DNA of 64,000 bases from Aquabacterium sp. J223 (lineage in GTDB: Bacteria; Pseudomonadota; Gammaproteobacteria; Burkholderiales; Burkholderiaceae_C): positions 3,514,501 through 3,578,500 of the forward strand of contig NZ_CP088297.1 of assembly GCF_024666615.1 (NCBI RefSeq), read 5' to 3'. The notes beneath the pieces were generated by a model. That model was not told the DNA's origin. It did not search any database and saw only the letters and a program-made list of their open reading frames with translations. This document shows positions 25,783-35,110 of the stretch, piece by piece. Numbering within the stretch: position 1 is the first letter of the stretch; each line of letters begins with the position of its first letter. The position numbers were made by a program, and so were the translations under genes.

Positions 25783-26424
25783 ATGTCCGCTGCCGCCACC
25801 GCCGACGCCGTTGCCGCCCCCAAGGCCGGCGGCAAGAAGAAGCTGATCCTCATGCTGAGCGTGGTGCTGCTGCTGGTCGCCGTGGCGGGCGGCGGCGCGC
25901 TGTTCTGGGTCAAGAGCAAGCAGGCCGCCGCCGCCGCCGCCGAGGAGGCCGAGGACGGCGACAGCGCACCGGTCAAGGCCCACGCCAAGGAGAAGCACGA
26001 CGACAAGGCGGTGCCCACCTTCGTGCCCCTGGACCCCTTCACCGTGAACTTGGCCGACCGCGAGGCCGAGCGCTACGCGCAGATCGGCATCACGCTGGAG
26101 CTGGACGACGCCAAGGTGGGCGACAAGATCAAGGCCTACATGCCGGCCATCCGCAACAACATCCTGCTGCTGCTGTCGCAGAAGACCGCCGCCGACCTGC
26201 TGGGCCGCGAAGGCAAGGAGAAGACCGCAGTGCAGATCCAGCGCGAGGCGTCGCGCGCCCTGGGCGTGGACGTGCCGGACGACGAGGACGAGGAAGCGCA
26301 GGCCAAGCCCGCCGCGAGCGACGCCGACGGCGAGGCCAAGCCGAAGAAGAAAAAGAAGCGCAAGGCCCCCGCGGAGCCGCTGCCCATCAAGCGGGTCCAC
26401 TTCTCCAACTTCATCATCCAGTGA
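25783..26424 (+). CDS. fliL: Flagellar basal body-associated protein FliL
   Basis: FliL is a single-pass inner-membrane protein that rings the stator and supports torque and swarming. The 213-residue product has a membrane helix (about 22-44) with an Ala-rich linker, the periplasmic FliL domain (FVPLDPFTVNLADREAERYAQIGITLEL) and the conserved C-terminal PIKRVHFSNFIIQ. An acidic then Lys-rich insertion (about 165-200, DDEDEEAQAK ... KPKKKKKRK) before the last strand is larger than usual. ATG 25783 is chosen for the standard start; the frame is open to 25723. It begins the fliLMNOPQR run. Confidence 0.9.
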   Translation: MSAAATADAVAAPKAGGKKKLILMLSVVLLLVAVAGGGALFWVKSKQAAAAAAEEAEDGDSAPVKAHAKEKHDDKAVPTFVPLDPFTVNLADREAERYAQIGITLELDDAKVGDKIKAYMPAIRNNILLLLSQKTAADLLGREGKEKTAVQIQREASRALGVDVPDDEDEEAQAKPAASDADGEAKPKKKKKRKAPAEPLPIKRVHFSNFIIQ

Positions 26425-26449
26425 ATGTTCACCCCTGCTCGCTTCTCGC

Positions 26450-26515
26450 TCGCCGTCCCCCGAGGGGACTCGCCCCTCGCTTGGGGCGGCCCGGCGCTCG
26501 GGGCGGGCGCTGATA
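26450..26515 (-). repeat. Dispersed GC-rich repeat, copy C (reverse), fliL-fliM gap
   Basis: The fliL-fliM gap (143 bases) contains CTTGGGGCGGCCCGGCGCTC, the reverse complement of the core of copies A and B, followed upstream by the same CCCCGAGGGG hairpin block. Orientation is opposite to the other copies. No promoter or terminator is evident beside it. Confidence 0.6.
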
Positions 26516-26567
26516 CGGGTCCTGCGTTCAATGGCCACCGTGCCCTGCCCGGGACGGTGTCGGATCG

Positions 26568-27572
26568 ATGACTCAACAAATCCTTTCCCAAGACGAAGTC
26601 GATGCCCTGCTGCAGGGCATCACCGGCGAGAGCCAGAAGCTCGAGCAGGAGGAGCAGCCCGAGGGCGGCATCCGCGACTACGACCTGGCGAGCCAGGAGC
26701 GCATCGTCCGTGGGCGCATGCCCACGATGGAGATCATCAACGAGCGCTTCGCCCGCAACATCCGCATCGGGCTGTTCAACTTCATCCGCAAGAGCCCCGA
26801 GGTGTCGATCGGCGGCATCAAGGTGCAGAAGTACTCGGCCTTCCTGCGCGAGATCGTGGTGCCGACCAACTTCAACATCGTCTCGGTGCGGCCGCTGCGC
26901 GGCTCGGGCCTCATCGTCTGCGACCCGAACGTGGTGTTCGCGGTGATCGACGCGCTGTTCGGCGGCGCCGGCAAGTACCACACGCGCATCGAGGGCCGCG
27001 ACTTCTCGCCCACGGAGCAGCGCGTCATCGCCCGCCTGGTCGAGGTGGTGATCGCCGAATACCGCAAGGCCTGGCACGGCATCTACCCGCTGGAGCTGGA
27101 CTACCAGCGCAGCGAGATGCAGCCGCAGTTCGCCAACATCGCCACGCCCAGCGAAATCGTGGTCGCCACCTCCTTCACGCTGGAGATCGGCGACACCTCG
27201 GGCGCGGTGCACTTCTGCATCCCGTACTCGACGCTGGAGCCGATCCGCGATGTCCTGTACTCCACCGTGCAGGGCGATTCGGCCGAGCCCGACCGCCGCT
27301 GGGTCAACCTGCTGAAGACGCAGATCCAGGCCGCGCAGGTGGAGCTGGTGGCCGAGCTGGCGCACGCGCCGGCGACGGTGGAGCAGCTGCTGTCGTTCAA
27401 GCCCGGCGACTTCATCGAGCTCGACCTGCAGCCCATGATCCAGTGCAAGGTCGACGGCGTGCCGGTGCTCGACGCGCACTACGGCACCTCCAGCGGCCGC
27501 TACGCGGTCAAGGTTCAACAACTGATCACCAGCAACAACGCCAGCTGGCTGGGAGAAGCGAATGTCGGCTGA
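26568..27572 (+). CDS. fliM: Flagellar switch protein FliM
   Basis: FliM is the C-ring protein that binds phospho-CheY and changes rotation direction. The 334-residue product starts with the CheY-binding peptide MTQQILSQDEVDALLQGI, has the GGIRDYDLASQERIVRGRMPTMEIINERFARN block of the middle CheC-like domain and a C-terminal SpoA domain (KPGDFIELDLQPMIQCKVDGVPVLDAHYG). The start is fixed by this N-terminal motif. It overlaps fliN by 11 bases, indicating coupled synthesis of the two C-ring subunits. Confidence 0.97.
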   Translation: MTQQILSQDEVDALLQGITGESQKLEQEEQPEGGIRDYDLASQERIVRGRMPTMEIINERFARNIRIGLFNFIRKSPEVSIGGIKVQKYSAFLREIVVPTNFNIVSVRPLRGSGLIVCDPNVVFAVIDALFGGAGKYHTRIEGRDFSPTEQRVIARLVEVVIAEYRKAWHGIYPLELDYQRSEMQPQFANIATPSEIVVATSFTLEIGDTSGAVHFCIPYSTLEPIRDVLYSTVQGDSAEPDRRWVNLLKTQIQAAQVELVAELAHAPATVEQLLSFKPGDFIELDLQPMIQCKVDGVPVLDAHYGTSSGRYAVKVQQLITSNNASWLGEANVG

Positions 27573-28026
27573 CAACACCGCCGTGGACACGGGCGGCATG
27601 AGCGAAGAGGACCGCATGGCGGCCGAGTGGGCCGCGGCCCTGGCCGAGACCAAACCCGGCGACTCGGGCGACGTCAACTCGGCGGTGAGCCAGGTCGCCG
27701 AGAGCGTGGCGCCCGCGGCCTTCACCAACTTCTCGAACACGGTGACGCCGGGCGCGGGCAACGACATCAACATGATCCTGGACATCCCCGTCCAGCTCAC
27801 GGTTGAACTCGGCCGCACCCGCATCCCGATCAAGCACATCCTGCAGCTCGCCCAGGGCTCGGTGGTCGAGCTCGACGCCATGGCCGGCGAGCCGATGGAC
27901 GTGCTGGTCAACGGCTACCTGATCGCCCAGGGCGAGGTGGTGGTGGTCAACGACAAGTTCGGCATCCGGCTGACCGACATCGTCACGCCCAGCGAACGCA
28001 TGCGCCGACTGAGCAATCGCGCCTGA
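27562..28026 (+). CDS. fliN: Flagellar switch protein FliN
   Basis: FliN forms the bottom of the C-ring and docks the FliH-FliI export complex. The 154-residue product carries a C-terminal SpoA domain (about 75-150; MILDIPVQLTVELGRTRIPIKHIL, then GEPMDVLVNGYLIAQGEVVVVNDKFGIRLTDIV) after a variable acidic N-terminus, which is normal for betaproteobacterial FliN. It overlaps fliM and is followed by a 146-base gap with a strong hairpin before fliO. Confidence 0.97.
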   Translation: MSADNTAVDTGGMSEEDRMAAEWAAALAETKPGDSGDVNSAVSQVAESVAPAAFTNFSNTVTPGAGNDINMILDIPVQLTVELGRTRIPIKHILQLAQGSVVELDAMAGEPMDVLVNGYLIAQGEVVVVNDKFGIRLTDIVTPSERMRRLSNRA

Positions 28027-28067
28027 ACGTGAAGCCCCCGGCCCTAGGGGCCGCCCCCCGAGGGGCT

Positions 28068-28101
28068 CGCGTTGCGACCGGGAGACCCGGATCGCAACGC
28101 G
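28068..28101 (+). other. Strong hairpin in the fliN-fliO gap
   Basis: CGCGTTGCGACCGGG pairs with CCCGGATCGCAACGCG with one bulged A and an AGA loop. There is no T run. The flanks are GC-rich and share GGCCGACATCC with the dispersed repeat family. It may protect or partially end the fliLMN mRNA before fliOPQR. Confidence 0.5.
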
Positions 28102-28172
28102 CTCCTCGGCCGACATCCCGCCCCTGGCCGCTTCGCGGCCTGTCCCCAAGGGACTTGAGTGACCGCCTCTTG

Positions 28173-28544
28173 ATGTCTTCTGGAATCACCTCCCTGCTCT
28201 GGTTCGTCGCCATCCTGGCGCTGATCCCGCTGGCGCTGTGGCTGCTCAAGCGCACGCCGGCCGGCGGCGCGGCGGCGCATGGCGTGCTGCGCACCGTCGC
28301 CGTGCTGCCGCTGTCGGCCAGCCAGCGGCTGATGGCCGTCGAGGTCGGCCAGGGCGACGAGCGGCGCTGGCTGGTGCTGGGCGTCACGCCGCAGTCGATC
28401 ACCAACCTGCACACGCTGGTGCCGGGCGACGAGGCGGTGGCCTCGCTGGCCGCGGCGCAGGCGGCCACGCCGTTCGCCCAGCTGCTGGACAACCTGAAGA
28501 AGAAGGGCCTGCCCGGCCGCGACGCGGGAGGCGGCCATGCGTAA
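28173..28544 (+). CDS. fliO: Flagellar biosynthesis protein FliO
   Basis: FliO is a small membrane protein that helps assemble the FliP ring of the export gate. The 123-residue product has one N-terminal membrane helix (about 7-24, [18 protein letters not shown]) and a cytoplasmic domain typical of FliO ([44 protein letters not shown]). ATG 28173 is chosen because the upstream open frame is repeat-like Pro/Arg-rich sequence. It overlaps fliP by 8 bases. Confidence 0.88.
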   Translation: MSSGITSLLWFVAILALIPLALWLLKRTPAGGAAAHGVLRTVAVLPLSASQRLMAVEVGQGDERRWLVLGVTPQSITNLHTLVPGDEAVASLAAAQAATPFAQLLDNLKKKGLPGRDAGGGHA

Positions 28545-29298
28545 GCCGCTGCGCCTGCTGGCGGGTCTCTCGCTGGGGCTGGTCGCCGGCGGCGCGCTGG
28601 CGCAGGCCGCGGGCCAGCCCACCGCGGCCGGCCTGCCGCTGATGGTGGCCTCGACGCCCGGCGGCACCAGCTACTCGGTGCCGATCCAGACGCTGCTGTT
28701 CTTCACCGCGCTCAGCTTCCTGCCGGCGGTGCTGCTGATGATGACCGGCTTCACCCGCATCGTCATCGTGCTGAGCCTGCTGCGCCAGGCGCTGGGCACG
28801 CAGGCCGCGCCGCCCAACCAGGTGATCATCGGCCTGTCGCTGTTCCTGACCTTCTTCGTGATGGGGCCGACGCTGGACCGGGTCTACAGCCAGGCCTGGC
28901 AGCCCTTCCAGGCCAACCAGATCGCCTTCGACGAGGCGATGCGGCGCGGCGAGGTGCCGATGCGCGAGTTCATGCTCAAGCAGACGCGGCAGAGCGACGT
29001 CGCCCTCTTCGCCAAGCTGGCCAAGGTGGAGGCCGACGTGCCGACCGCCGAGGTGCCGTTGAAGGTGCTGGTGCCGGCCTTCGTCACCAGCGAGCTGAAA
29101 AGCGCCTTCCAGATCGGCTTCCTCATCTTCATCCCCTTCCTCATCATCGACATGATCGTCGCCAGCGTGCTGATGAGCCTGGGCATGATGATGCTGAGCC
29201 CGGTGCTGGTCGCCCTGCCCTTCAAGATGATGCTGTTCGTGCTGGCCGACGGGTGGAACCTGCTCCTCGGATCGCTGGCCTCTTCGTTCGCCACCTGA
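28537..29298 (+). CDS. fliP: Flagellar export gate protein FliP
   Basis: FliP is the main subunit (five copies) of the FliPQR export channel. The 253-residue precursor has a cleavable signal peptide (1-24, ending ALAQA) as is usual for FliP, four membrane segments and the signature blocks [22 protein letters not shown] and [20 protein letters not shown]. It starts within the end of fliO and is followed by fliQ after one base. Confidence 0.97.
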   Translation: MRKPLRLLAGLSLGLVAGGALAQAAGQPTAAGLPLMVASTPGGTSYSVPIQTLLFFTALSFLPAVLLMMTGFTRIVIVLSLLRQALGTQAAPPNQVIIGLSLFLTFFVMGPTLDRVYSQAWQPFQANQIAFDEAMRRGEVPMREFMLKQTRQSDVALFAKLAKVEADVPTAEVPLKVLVPAFVTSELKSAFQIGFLIFIPFLIIDMIVASVLMSLGMMMLSPVLVALPFKMMLFVLADGWNLLLGSLASSFAT

Positions 29299-29299
29299 C

Positions 29300-29569
29300 A
29301 TGGATTCCACTCAAGTCTTCACGGTGGGCCAACAGGGCCTGTACCTGCTGCTCACCGTCTCCGCGCCCATCCTGCTGGTGGTGCTGGCCGTCGGTCTGGT
29401 GGTCAGCGTCTTCCAGGCGGCCACGCAGATCCACGAGGCCACGCTGTCCTTCGTGCCCAAGGTGGTCGGCGCCGTCGCGGTGCTGGCCATCGCCGGGCCG
29501 TGGATGATGAACACGCTGGTCGAGTACATCCAGCGCACGCTGCAGTCGATCCCCGGCGCCGTCGGCTGA
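29300..29569 (+). CDS. fliQ: Flagellar export gate protein FliQ
   Basis: FliQ (four copies) wraps around the FliP-FliR core of the export gate. The 89-residue product has two long membrane hairpin helices (about 15-38 and 50-75) with the conserved linker VFQAATQIHEATLSFVPK. It lies one base after fliP and 31 bases before fliR. Confidence 0.97.
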   Translation: MDSTQVFTVGQQGLYLLLTVSAPILLVVLAVGLVVSVFQAATQIHEATLSFVPKVVGAVAVLAIAGPWMMNTLVEYIQRTLQSIPGAVG

Positions 29570-29600
29570 CGCTGCGGCTTCGGCATCCCCGGGAACGCCG

Positions 29601-30362
29601 GTGCTGACCTTCACCGAAGCCCAGCTGGTGGCGTGGCTCACGCCGCTGCTCTGGCCCTTCCTGCGCGTGCTGGCGCTGTTCACCACGCTGCCGGTGCTCG
29701 GCGGCCGTCAGGTGCCGCTGCGGGTGCGCATCGCGCTGGCCTTCCTGATCGCCTTCGCCGCCCAGGCCAGCCTGCCGCCCATGCCGGCGGTGGCGCTGGA
29801 CGGCAGCGCCGCCGTGCTGCTGGTGGTGCAGCAGCTGCTGGTGGGCATGGCGCTGGGCTTTGCGGTGCGGGTGCTGTTCGCGGCGCTGGAGCTGGCCGGC
29901 GAGCTGATCGGCCTGCAGATGGGCCTGAACTTCGCCGGCTTCTTCGACCCCATCACCGCCACCCAGGCCACCGCCACCAGCCGCTTCTTCGGCACCACCG
30001 TCGCCTGGCTGTTCATCGTCATCAACGGCCACCTGACGGTGATCCATGCGGTGGTGCAGAGCTTCAACGCCTTTCCGGTCGGGCCGGAGCCGTTCGCCTT
30101 CCTCAAGGCGCTGCAGCCGCAGGTGTGGGGCACCGAGCTGTTCCGCCTCGGCCTGTGGATCGCGCTGCCGCTGATCGCCATGCTGCTCTTCGTCAACCTG
30201 GTGCTGGGCCTGGTGTCGCGGGTGGCCTCGCAGCTCAACATCTTCGCCATCGGCTTCCCCGTCACCGTCGGCGTGGGCCTCGTCGGCATGCTGCTGACGC
30301 TGCCGATGATGCAGGCGCCCTTCACGATGGCGCTGGAGCGCGTGCTGGCACAGTTCCAGTAG
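29601..30362 (+). CDS. fliR: Flagellar export gate protein FliR
   Basis: FliR is the single-copy gate subunit. The 253-residue product has six hydrophobic segments and the FliR landmarks LPVLGGRQVPLRVRIALAF, ELIGLQMGLNFAGFFDP and LGLVSRVASQLNIFAIGFPV. The start is GTG 29601 and gives the usual family beginning LTFTEAQL. It ends the fliLMNOPQR run. The next gene in many relatives, flhB, is not here; an MCP gene converges with it 15 bases away. Confidence 0.96.
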   Translation: MLTFTEAQLVAWLTPLLWPFLRVLALFTTLPVLGGRQVPLRVRIALAFLIAFAAQASLPPMPAVALDGSAAVLLVVQQLLVGMALGFAVRVLFAALELAGELIGLQMGLNFAGFFDPITATQATATSRFFGTTVAWLFIVINGHLTVIHAVVQSFNAFPVGPEPFAFLKALQPQVWGTELFRLGLWIALPLIAMLLFVNLVLGLVSRVASQLNIFAIGFPVTVGVGLVGMLLTLPMMQAPFTMALERVLAQFQ

Positions 30363-30377
30363 GTCCCGCGGCGGCGG

Positions 30378-31940
30378 TCAGCCGAGCTTGAAGCTGCCGA
30401 TCACCTCGTGCAGCTCCGCGGCGAGCGCCTTGAGGCCTTCGGCCGACGCCGCGCTCTGCTCCACCAGCGCCGCGTTCTGCTGCGTGGTGCGGTCGAGCTG
30501 GCTCACCGCCTCGTTGACCTGGCCGATGCCGCTGGCCTGCTCGCGCGTGGCGGCGCCGATCTCGTGGATCAGCTCGGCCACCTTGCGCACCTGCGCGACG
30601 ATGTCCTCCATCGTGCTGCCGGCGTCGGCGACCGTGCGCGTGCCGGTCTCGACCTTCTCGACCGACGCGCCGATCAGCGCCTTGATCTGGCGCGCCGCCT
30701 CGGCCGAGCGCTGGGCCAGGCTGCGCACCTCCGACGCGACCACCGCGAAGCCGCGGCCCTGCTCGCCGGCCCGGGCGGCCTCCACCGCCGCGTTCAGCGC
30801 CAGGATGTTGGTCTGGAAGGCGATGCCGTCGATGACGCCGGTGATGTCCGCGATCTGGCGGGCGCTGCCGGCGATCTCCTGCATCGTCGACACCACCTGC
30901 GCGACCCGCTGGCCACCGCGCTCGGCGGCGGCGCTGGCCTCGCTGGCGAGCTCGGTTGCCTTCAGCGCCGTCTGCGCGGTGTTGCCGACGTTGGCGTTCA
31001 TCTGCTCCATTGACGAGGCGGTGGCCTGCAGGCTGGACGCCTGCTCCTCCGTGCGGCGCGAGAGGTCGACGCTGCCGGCCGCGATCTCGTGGCTGCCGGT
31101 GTTGATGCGCTCGCCGGTGTCCTGCAACCGCTGCACCAGCGCGACCAGGCCGTCGTTCATGGTCTTCAGCGCGCCGAGCAGCTGGCCGGTCTCGTCCCGT
31201 CCGCGGGGCACGATGGTGCAGCGCAGGTCGCCGCCGGCGACCTGCTGGGCCGCCCGCATGGCATCGAGGATGGGGCGGGTGAAGCCGCCGGCCAACCAGG
31301 CCGACAGCGCCACCGCCAGGGCGATGGCCACGCCGGCCACCGCCAGCATGGTCATCCAGCCGCGGCGGAAGGCCGTCTCGCTGTCGGCCACGTGGGCGGC
31401 GGTCCTCTCGGTGCCGTGGTCCATGTAGGCACGGGTGGCCCTGACCAGCGCGGCCAGCAGCGGCCGGCATTCGGTGTTCATGTTCTGCACCGCCTCGTCC
31501 AGCTCGCCGGCGTCGACCAGCGCGACGACCTTGCGCGACCAGGGCGCGTAGCGGGCCTCCACCGCCTCCACCTCGGCGAACAGGCGCTGCTCCTGTGCCG
31601 ACACCTGCACGCCGCCGGCCAGGGCCTGCTTCAGGCCGGCCAGCGTGCGGTTGAGTTCGGCCTGTGCGGCCAACACCGCCGCCTTCTCGGCCTGCTGGTC
31701 CTTGGCCTCGGACAGCAGCACCAGGTTGCGCTCGCTCACGGCACGCGCATGGGCCGCGTCGAGCACCGCTCGTGCCATGTCCAGCCGGCTGGTGATGTGG
31801 TCGACGTAGATGGCGAAGTGCCGCTGCGATCGGGTCATGGAGACCAGCGACAGCGCGGCCACCACCAGCACCAGCAGGGCCAGGCTGCCGAAGGCCAGGC
31901 GCAGCTTGGCCTTGACACCGAGGGAGACGAATGAACGCAT
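30378..31940 (-). CDS. Methyl-accepting chemotaxis protein (4HB type)
   Basis: A 520-residue chemoreceptor: membrane helix (about 10-34), periplasmic helical four-helix-bundle-type sensor with [15 protein letters not shown], second membrane helix (about 190-212), HAMP, then a methylation/signalling domain with the conserved hairpin [20 protein letters not shown] and [19 protein letters not shown]. It ends at SFKLG with no CheR/CheB-binding tail, unlike the receptor at 39625. The start is ATG 31940; the frame is open further upstream. The 298-base gap to the HD-GYP gene on + should hold divergent promoters, but none is recognisable. Confidence 0.95.
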   Translation of the reverse strand: MRSFVSLGVKAKLRLAFGSLALLVLVVAALSLVSMTRSQRHFAIYVDHITSRLDMARAVLDAAHARAVSERNLVLLSEAKDQQAEKAAVLAAQAELNRTLAGLKQALAGGVQVSAQEQRLFAEVEAVEARYAPWSRKVVALVDAGELDEAVQNMNTECRPLLAALVRATRAYMDHGTERTAAHVADSETAFRRGWMTMLAVAGVAIALAVALSAWLAGGFTRPILDAMRAAQQVAGGDLRCTIVPRGRDETGQLLGALKTMNDGLVALVQRLQDTGERINTGSHEIAAGSVDLSRRTEEQASSLQATASSMEQMNANVGNTAQTALKATELASEASAAAERGGQRVAQVVSTMQEIAGSARQIADITGVIDGIAFQTNILALNAAVEAARAGEQGRGFAVVASEVRSLAQRSAEAARQIKALIGASVEKVETGTRTVADAGSTMEDIVAQVRKVAELIHEIGAATREQASGIGQVNEAVSQLDRTTQQNAALVEQSAASAEGLKALAAELHEVIGSFKLG

Positions 31941-32238
31941 GGGGTTGGACTGGGTTGTCGACGTGAAGGGGCGCACCGCGGGGCGATGCGGGCGGGAATC
32001 CCCGCTTGTCGGGCGCACCGGCGCTGTTCTGGAGAGGGGTCCCATTCATCGGGTGCACGCACCGTGGACGGGATGTGACCGGTGCACGACCTCGTCATGG
32101 ATCCCCTACGCGCAAACCCTAGGGGCGCCTGTGCGGGCGGCCGGCGCCGCCGAAGACCCCCACAAGCCACGGGGCGGAAGGCGACAAGAGCCGCCCACTG
32201 GTGCCGTCACGGCATCGACCGGCAGGGAGGACACGGCC

Positions 32239-33356
32239 ATGAAGCTGCTGCAGTTGTGCACCGGCCAGTTGCGACTGGGCGAGCCGCTGCCCTGGAACGT
32301 GCGCACCGCCGGCGGCGAGTTGCTGCTGTCCAAGGGCTACCTCATCAGCGAGGCGCGGCAGCTCGAGGCGCTGCTCGACCGCGGCATGTACGTCGACCAG
32401 GAGGAGTTCCAGCGCCACCGCGGCAAGGCGGACGAGGAGGACGCGACGGGCGGTGACCCGTTCTCGGTGTGGGGCGACCTGGCGCGCAAGGCCAACCTGC
32501 TGCTGCGCAACCCGGCGCTGCACGGGCCGTTCGACGGCGAGGTCCGGCAGCTGGCGCAGCGCATCCAGGCCTCGGCCGAGGGTCACCCGGACGTCGGCAG
32601 CTTCGAGCTGGCGCACCTGACCGCGGTGGACTATCCGGTGCGGCATTCGCTGCACACCGCCTACCTCGCCACGCTGGTCGGCCTGCGCCTGGGCCTGGGC
32701 GCGGACGAGCGCCGCACGGCGGTGTGCGCGGCCCTGACGATGAACCTGGCCATGCTGCCGCTGCAGGCCGCCCTGTGCGCCCGGCGTGAACCGCCGACGC
32801 CGGCCCAGCGCGAGCAGATCCGCAGCCACCCGCAGCGCGGCGCCGAACTGCTGGCCCTGCACGGGGTGACCGACGACGGCTGGCTGACCGCGGTGCGGCA
32901 GCACCACGAACGCGACGACGGCACCGGCTACCCCGAAGGCCGGCGGGCGCTGCACCCGCTGGCCCGGCTGATCGGCCACTGCGACGTCTACCTGGCCAAA
33001 CTCGGCAGCCGCGCCAGCCGGCCGGCGCTGTCCGCCCCCAGGCCGCCCGCGACTTCTTCGCGCAGTTCGACGGCCAGCACGATCCGGTGACGGCCGCGAT
33101 CGTGAAGGAAACCGGCCTGTACCCGCCGGGCACCTACGTCAAGCTGGCCAGCGGCGAGCTGGCGGTGGTGGTGCGCCGCGGCCCGTGCGCCACCACCCCG
33201 CAGGTGTGCAGCCTGACCGACGCCACCGGCTTGGCGTTCACCCAGCCCCTGGCGCGCGACACCGGCCGGCTGCAGCACAAGGTGCTGGCGGCGGTGCCGG
33301 CCGACAGCGTGCGGGTGCGCTTCGAGCGCGAACGGCTGTTCGCGCTGGTGCGGTGA
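32239..33356 (+). CDS. Degenerate HD-GYP protein, one frameshift
   Basis: The corrected product (about 372 residues) has an N-terminal region (about 1-75) of the type found before HD-GYP domains and an HD-GYP-like domain (about 110-280). The second half is well kept (HPQRGAELLALHG, QHHERDDGTGYPEG), but the metal-binding HD pair of the usual LLHDIGK is replaced by ALTMNLAML, so phosphodiesterase activity is doubtful. The frame breaks at CCCCC 33035-33039; with one more C it continues QAARDFFAQFDGQHDPV and on to the stop at 33356, with a PPGTYVKLASGELAVVVRRG C-terminal domain. It may act as a c-di-GMP sensor or scaffold. Confidence 0.82.
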
Positions 33357-33365
33357 GCCGCGACG

Positions 33366-34478
33366 TCAGAACGCGAACAGCGTCACCCCCAGCCCCAGGC
33401 TGGTCTTGCGGAAGTTGTAGTCCAGCAGCGACTCGCCGTAGCCGTGGAACAGGCGCAGGTACCAGCGCAGGCCCTGCGGCTGGTCTTCGCTGACCGGGTA
33501 GGTCCAGTCGAACTGCACCGAGCCGCGGTCCCAGTCGTGGAAGTTGCTGCGCCAGGCCAGGCTGGCGGTGGCGCGGCCGGGCAGCCAGGCGGCGCGCAGC
33601 TCGCCGCGGCCGACGTGGTCGGTGAGGTCGGGGTTGTTGTCGTCCTGGCGCTCGCGCAGCCGGCGCCACGCTTGAGCCTGCAGGCTGAGGCTGTCGCGCT
33701 CGATGCCGGTGCCCAGACCCACCCGGTTCCAGCTGCGCGACAGCGGGTCGGTCTGGCCGTTGGACTGGTGCGTCAGGTCGGCCGTCAGCAGGCGCCAGCG
33801 CCAGCCGCCGGGCAGCGGCTGCAGCGCGTCGGGCACCGGCAGGACGTAGATGAGGCTGGGTTCGTAGTCGCTGTTGCGGAACGGCCGCGAGATGCCGCCC
33901 GACCAGATCTGCCACTGGGCGCGGTGGGTGTAGGTGAACCACAGGTCGCCGCGCGGCAGCACCAGGCCCTCGGCCACCTTCAGCCGCAGCGACAGCTGCA
34001 CCATCGCCTCCAGGTTGCGGTACTCGGGCACGCCCGGCGGCGTCGGCTGCGTCGGCGACTGCGGGCTCAGGTTGACCCGGTTGCTCACGTTCAGCGGCAG
34101 CAGGTAGTTGGGCTGGTAGGTGAGGACGCGGAAGGTGCCGCGCTTGTCGGCCTCGTCCAGTTCCCAGAACTGCGACAGCGGGCTCGGCGCCGGCTTGAGC
34201 CCGCCGCCGGCCGGCTCGGCGGCGGCCAGCGCGCGGGCGGTGCCCGGCGCTGGCAGGGGCGCGACGGCCGCCGGCGTGGGCAGCGGCGTCGTCGGCACCG
34301 GCAGCAATTCGCGGCCGAAGCGGCGGTCGTAGCAGGCCAGGCGGGCGGCGTCGTCGGCGATGACCCGGCAGGCCGCCGCTTCGGCGGCGGACTCCGGTGC
34401 GCCGGGCGCGGCAGGCTGCGCGCGGACCCCGGACGAGAGGGCCAGGCCGGTGGCCAGCAACAGCGAAGCGGGTCTCAA
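33366..34478 (-). CDS. pldA: Outer membrane phospholipase A (PldA)
   Basis: PldA is an outer-membrane beta-barrel that hydrolyses phospholipids in the outer leaflet. The 370-residue precursor has a signal peptide (about 1-20), a Pro/Ala-rich linker (about 60-100) and the barrel with the OMPLA catalytic set: THQSNGQ (His237, Ser239) and SRSWNR (Asn251). The start is TTG at 34478, overlapping the stop of the upstream response regulator gene (TTGA); no ATG or GTG gives a signal peptide. The overlap suggests it is made from the regulator-kinase transcript. Confidence 0.88.
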   Translation of the reverse strand: MRPASLLLATGLALSSGVRAQPAAPGAPESAAEAAACRVIADDAARLACYDRRFGRELLPVPTTPLPTPAAVAPLPAPGTARALAAAEPAGGGLKPAPSPLSQFWELDEADKRGTFRVLTYQPNYLLPLNVSNRVNLSPQSPTQPTPPGVPEYRNLEAMVQLSLRLKVAEGLVLPRGDLWFTYTHRAQWQIWSGGISRPFRNSDYEPSLIYVLPVPDALQPLPGGWRWRLLTADLTHQSNGQTDPLSRSWNRVGLGTGIERDSLSLQAQAWRRLRERQDDNNPDLTDHVGRGELRAAWLPGRATASLAWRSNFHDWDRGSVQFDWTYPVSEDQPQGLRWYLRLFHGYGESLLDYNFRKTSLGLGVTLFAF

Positions 34479-35110
34479 CTGCCGACCAGCCCGTGGCGGA
34501 TGGCGTAGACGGTGAGCTCCGAGTTGTTCGCCAGGCTCAGCTTCTCCAGCACCCGGGCGCGGTAGACCGACACCGTCTTCGGGCTGAGCATCAGCTCCTC
34601 GGCGATGTCCGACAGCCGCTTGCCCGATGCGATCATCACCAGCGTCTGCAGCTCGCGGTCGGACAGCTTCTCGTGCGCGTTCTCCGGCAGCGGCGTGGTC
34701 AGGCTCTCGACCAGCATCTGCGCGATCTCCGGGGTGACGTACTTGCGGCCCTGCGACACCGTGCGCACCGCGCTGACGATGAGCTGCGGGTCGCCGCCCT
34801 TGTTGACGTAGCCGTAGGCGCCGGCGCGCAGGGCGCGGATGGCGTACTGGTCCTCGGGGTACATGCTGACGATCAGCACCTTCACGGTGGAGCCCTCGTC
34901 CTTCAGGGCGTGCAGCACGTCCAGCCCGCTGCGCCCGGGCAGGTTGATGTCCAGCACCAGCACGTCGCAGCTGCAGCCGCGCAGCAGCGAGCGCAGCTCG
35001 CCGTAGTCCCCGGCCTCGCCCACCACGGTCATGTCCGGCGCGTCGGACAGCGTGTCGCGGATGCCGCGGCGGATCAGCGCATGGTCGTCGCAGAGGATGA
35101 CGTTGATCAT
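34475..35110 (-). CDS. NarL/FixJ-family response regulator
   Basis: The 211-residue product has a receiver domain (acidic DD at 8-9, phospho-acceptor Asp54 in LVLDINLPGRSG) and a LuxR-type DNA-binding domain (LSDRELQTLVMIASGKRLSDIAEELMLSPKTVSVYRARVLEKL). It overlaps the kinase gene upstream (ATGA) and pldA downstream (TTGA), so the three form one tightly coupled transcript. The cognate kinase is almost certainly the adjacent HisKA_3 protein. Confidence 0.93.
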   Translation of the reverse strand: MINVILCDDHALIRRGIRDTLSDAPDMTVVGEAGDYGELRSLLRGCSCDVLVLDINLPGRSGLDVLHALKDEGSTVKVLIVSMYPEDQYAIRALRAGAYGYVNKGGDPQLIVSAVRTVSQGRKYVTPEIAQMLVESLTTPLPENAHEKLSDRELQTLVMIASGKRLSDIAEELMLSPKTVSVYRARVLEKLSLANNSELTVYAIRHGLVGS

